Shown: positions 63,685-64,000 of the stretch, one piece after another
Layout of the letters: every line of letters begins with the position of its first letter
How positions within the stretch are numbered: the first letter of the stretch is position 1
Origin: Hypomesus transpacificus
Lineage: Eukaryota > Chordata > Actinopteri > Osmeriformes > Osmeridae
Length of the DNA stretch: 64,000 nt
Direction of reading: 5' to 3'
NCBI RefSeq assembly: GCF_021917145.1
Contig: NC_061070.1
Location: 12,611,390-12,675,389, forward strand
Made by a program: the position numbers and the translations under genes
The notes under the pieces: model-generated
What the model saw: the letters and a program-made list of their open reading frames with translations, nothing else
Told to the model about the DNA's origin: nothing
Databases searched by the model: none

Positions 63685-63946
63685 TCAAGTCCTACTGTCC
63701 AGTGTCCACGTTTAGAAATAACGTTGTTGTAAATGCCAAATAAAAAACAGATGACCTAACGGTATTTTACCCTGTGTTTCTAGGGCTGTGTTCCAAGCTG
63801 TCGTTTCAGATTGCATCAAGTCCTACTGTCCAGTGTCCACGTTTGGAAATAAAGTTGTTGTAAATGCCAAATAAAAAACAGATGACCTAACGGTATTTTA
63901 CCCTGTGTTTCCAGGGCTGTGTTCCAAGCTGTCGTTTCAGACTGTA
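63685..63946. repeat. 131-bp tandem duplication upstream of minpp1
   Basis: Copy 1 (63685-63815) and copy 2 (63816-63946) are adjacent and in the same direction, with five substitutions and no indel (about 96% identity). They start 29 bp upstream of the minpp1 ATG, so they cover the probable 5' UTR and promoter. The remaining 54 bases to the window end show nothing recognisable. Confidence 0.9.
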
Positions 63947-64000
63947 TGATTTGATCCAGAATGTGCTTAAACATGGATGGAATACTGGGGTGTTAGTGTT

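Overview
The window is nuclear DNA of a ray-finned (teleost) fish. The evidence is vertebrate intron-exon genes with short introns, GT-AG junctions that keep the reading frame, teleost-style repeats (a tRNA-Leu-headed SINE and its tail, LINE 3' ends, palindromic MITE-like elements) and long CA, CTTT and TA microsatellites. There is no operon structure, CRISPR array, prophage or IS. I could not decide the species, or the a/b ohnolog status of the genes.

Nine protein-coding genes were reconstructed exon by exon. Left block: sfr1 (+, 1497-2459), cfap43 (-, 2717-13404, 38 coding exons, 1682 aa), gsto1 (+, 13683-15635, 6 exons, 237 aa) and itprip (-, 16881-18493, one coding exon with an apparent 1-nt frameshift). 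Right block: ch25h (+, 20770-21609, intronless), fas (-, 25317-28319, 9 exons, 334 aa), pten (-, 41486-49067, 9 exons, 425 aa), papss2 (-, 51866-57926, 12 exons, 614 aa) and minpp1 (-, 58948-63656, 5 exons, 456 aa). Exon lengths and phases chain without error in every multi-exon gene. Several pten exons (79, 85, 45, 44, 239, 142 and 167 nt) have exactly the lengths known for human PTEN.

The left block has the order and orientation of human 10q25.1. The right block has the order of human 10q23.2-q23.31, inverted as a unit and lacking ATAD1, RNLS, the lipase cluster, STAMBPL1 and ACTA2. Two segments that lie many megabases apart in human therefore abut here, with the join between itprip and ch25h (about 18.6-20.7 kb).

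The genes do not form one pathway. They cover homologous recombination (sfr1), motile cilia (cfap43), glutathione-dependent redox chemistry (gsto1), calcium signalling (itprip), oxysterol synthesis (ch25h), death-receptor signalling (fas), PIP3 dephosphorylation (pten), sulfate activation (papss2) and inositol polyphosphate hydrolysis (minpp1). Gene-poor stretches are 1-1496, 21.9-25.3 kb, 28.3-41.5 kb (the largest) and 49.1-51.9 kb.

I found no convincing new multi-gene system. The points most worth a second look are: a 283-bp palindromic element ending exactly at the ch25h TATA box; a proline-rich insertion in the pten C2 loop; the itprip frameshift; the missing ER-retention tail of minpp1; a 131-bp tandem duplication upstream of minpp1; and a perfect CTCF-core match in a repeat just upstream of sfr1.
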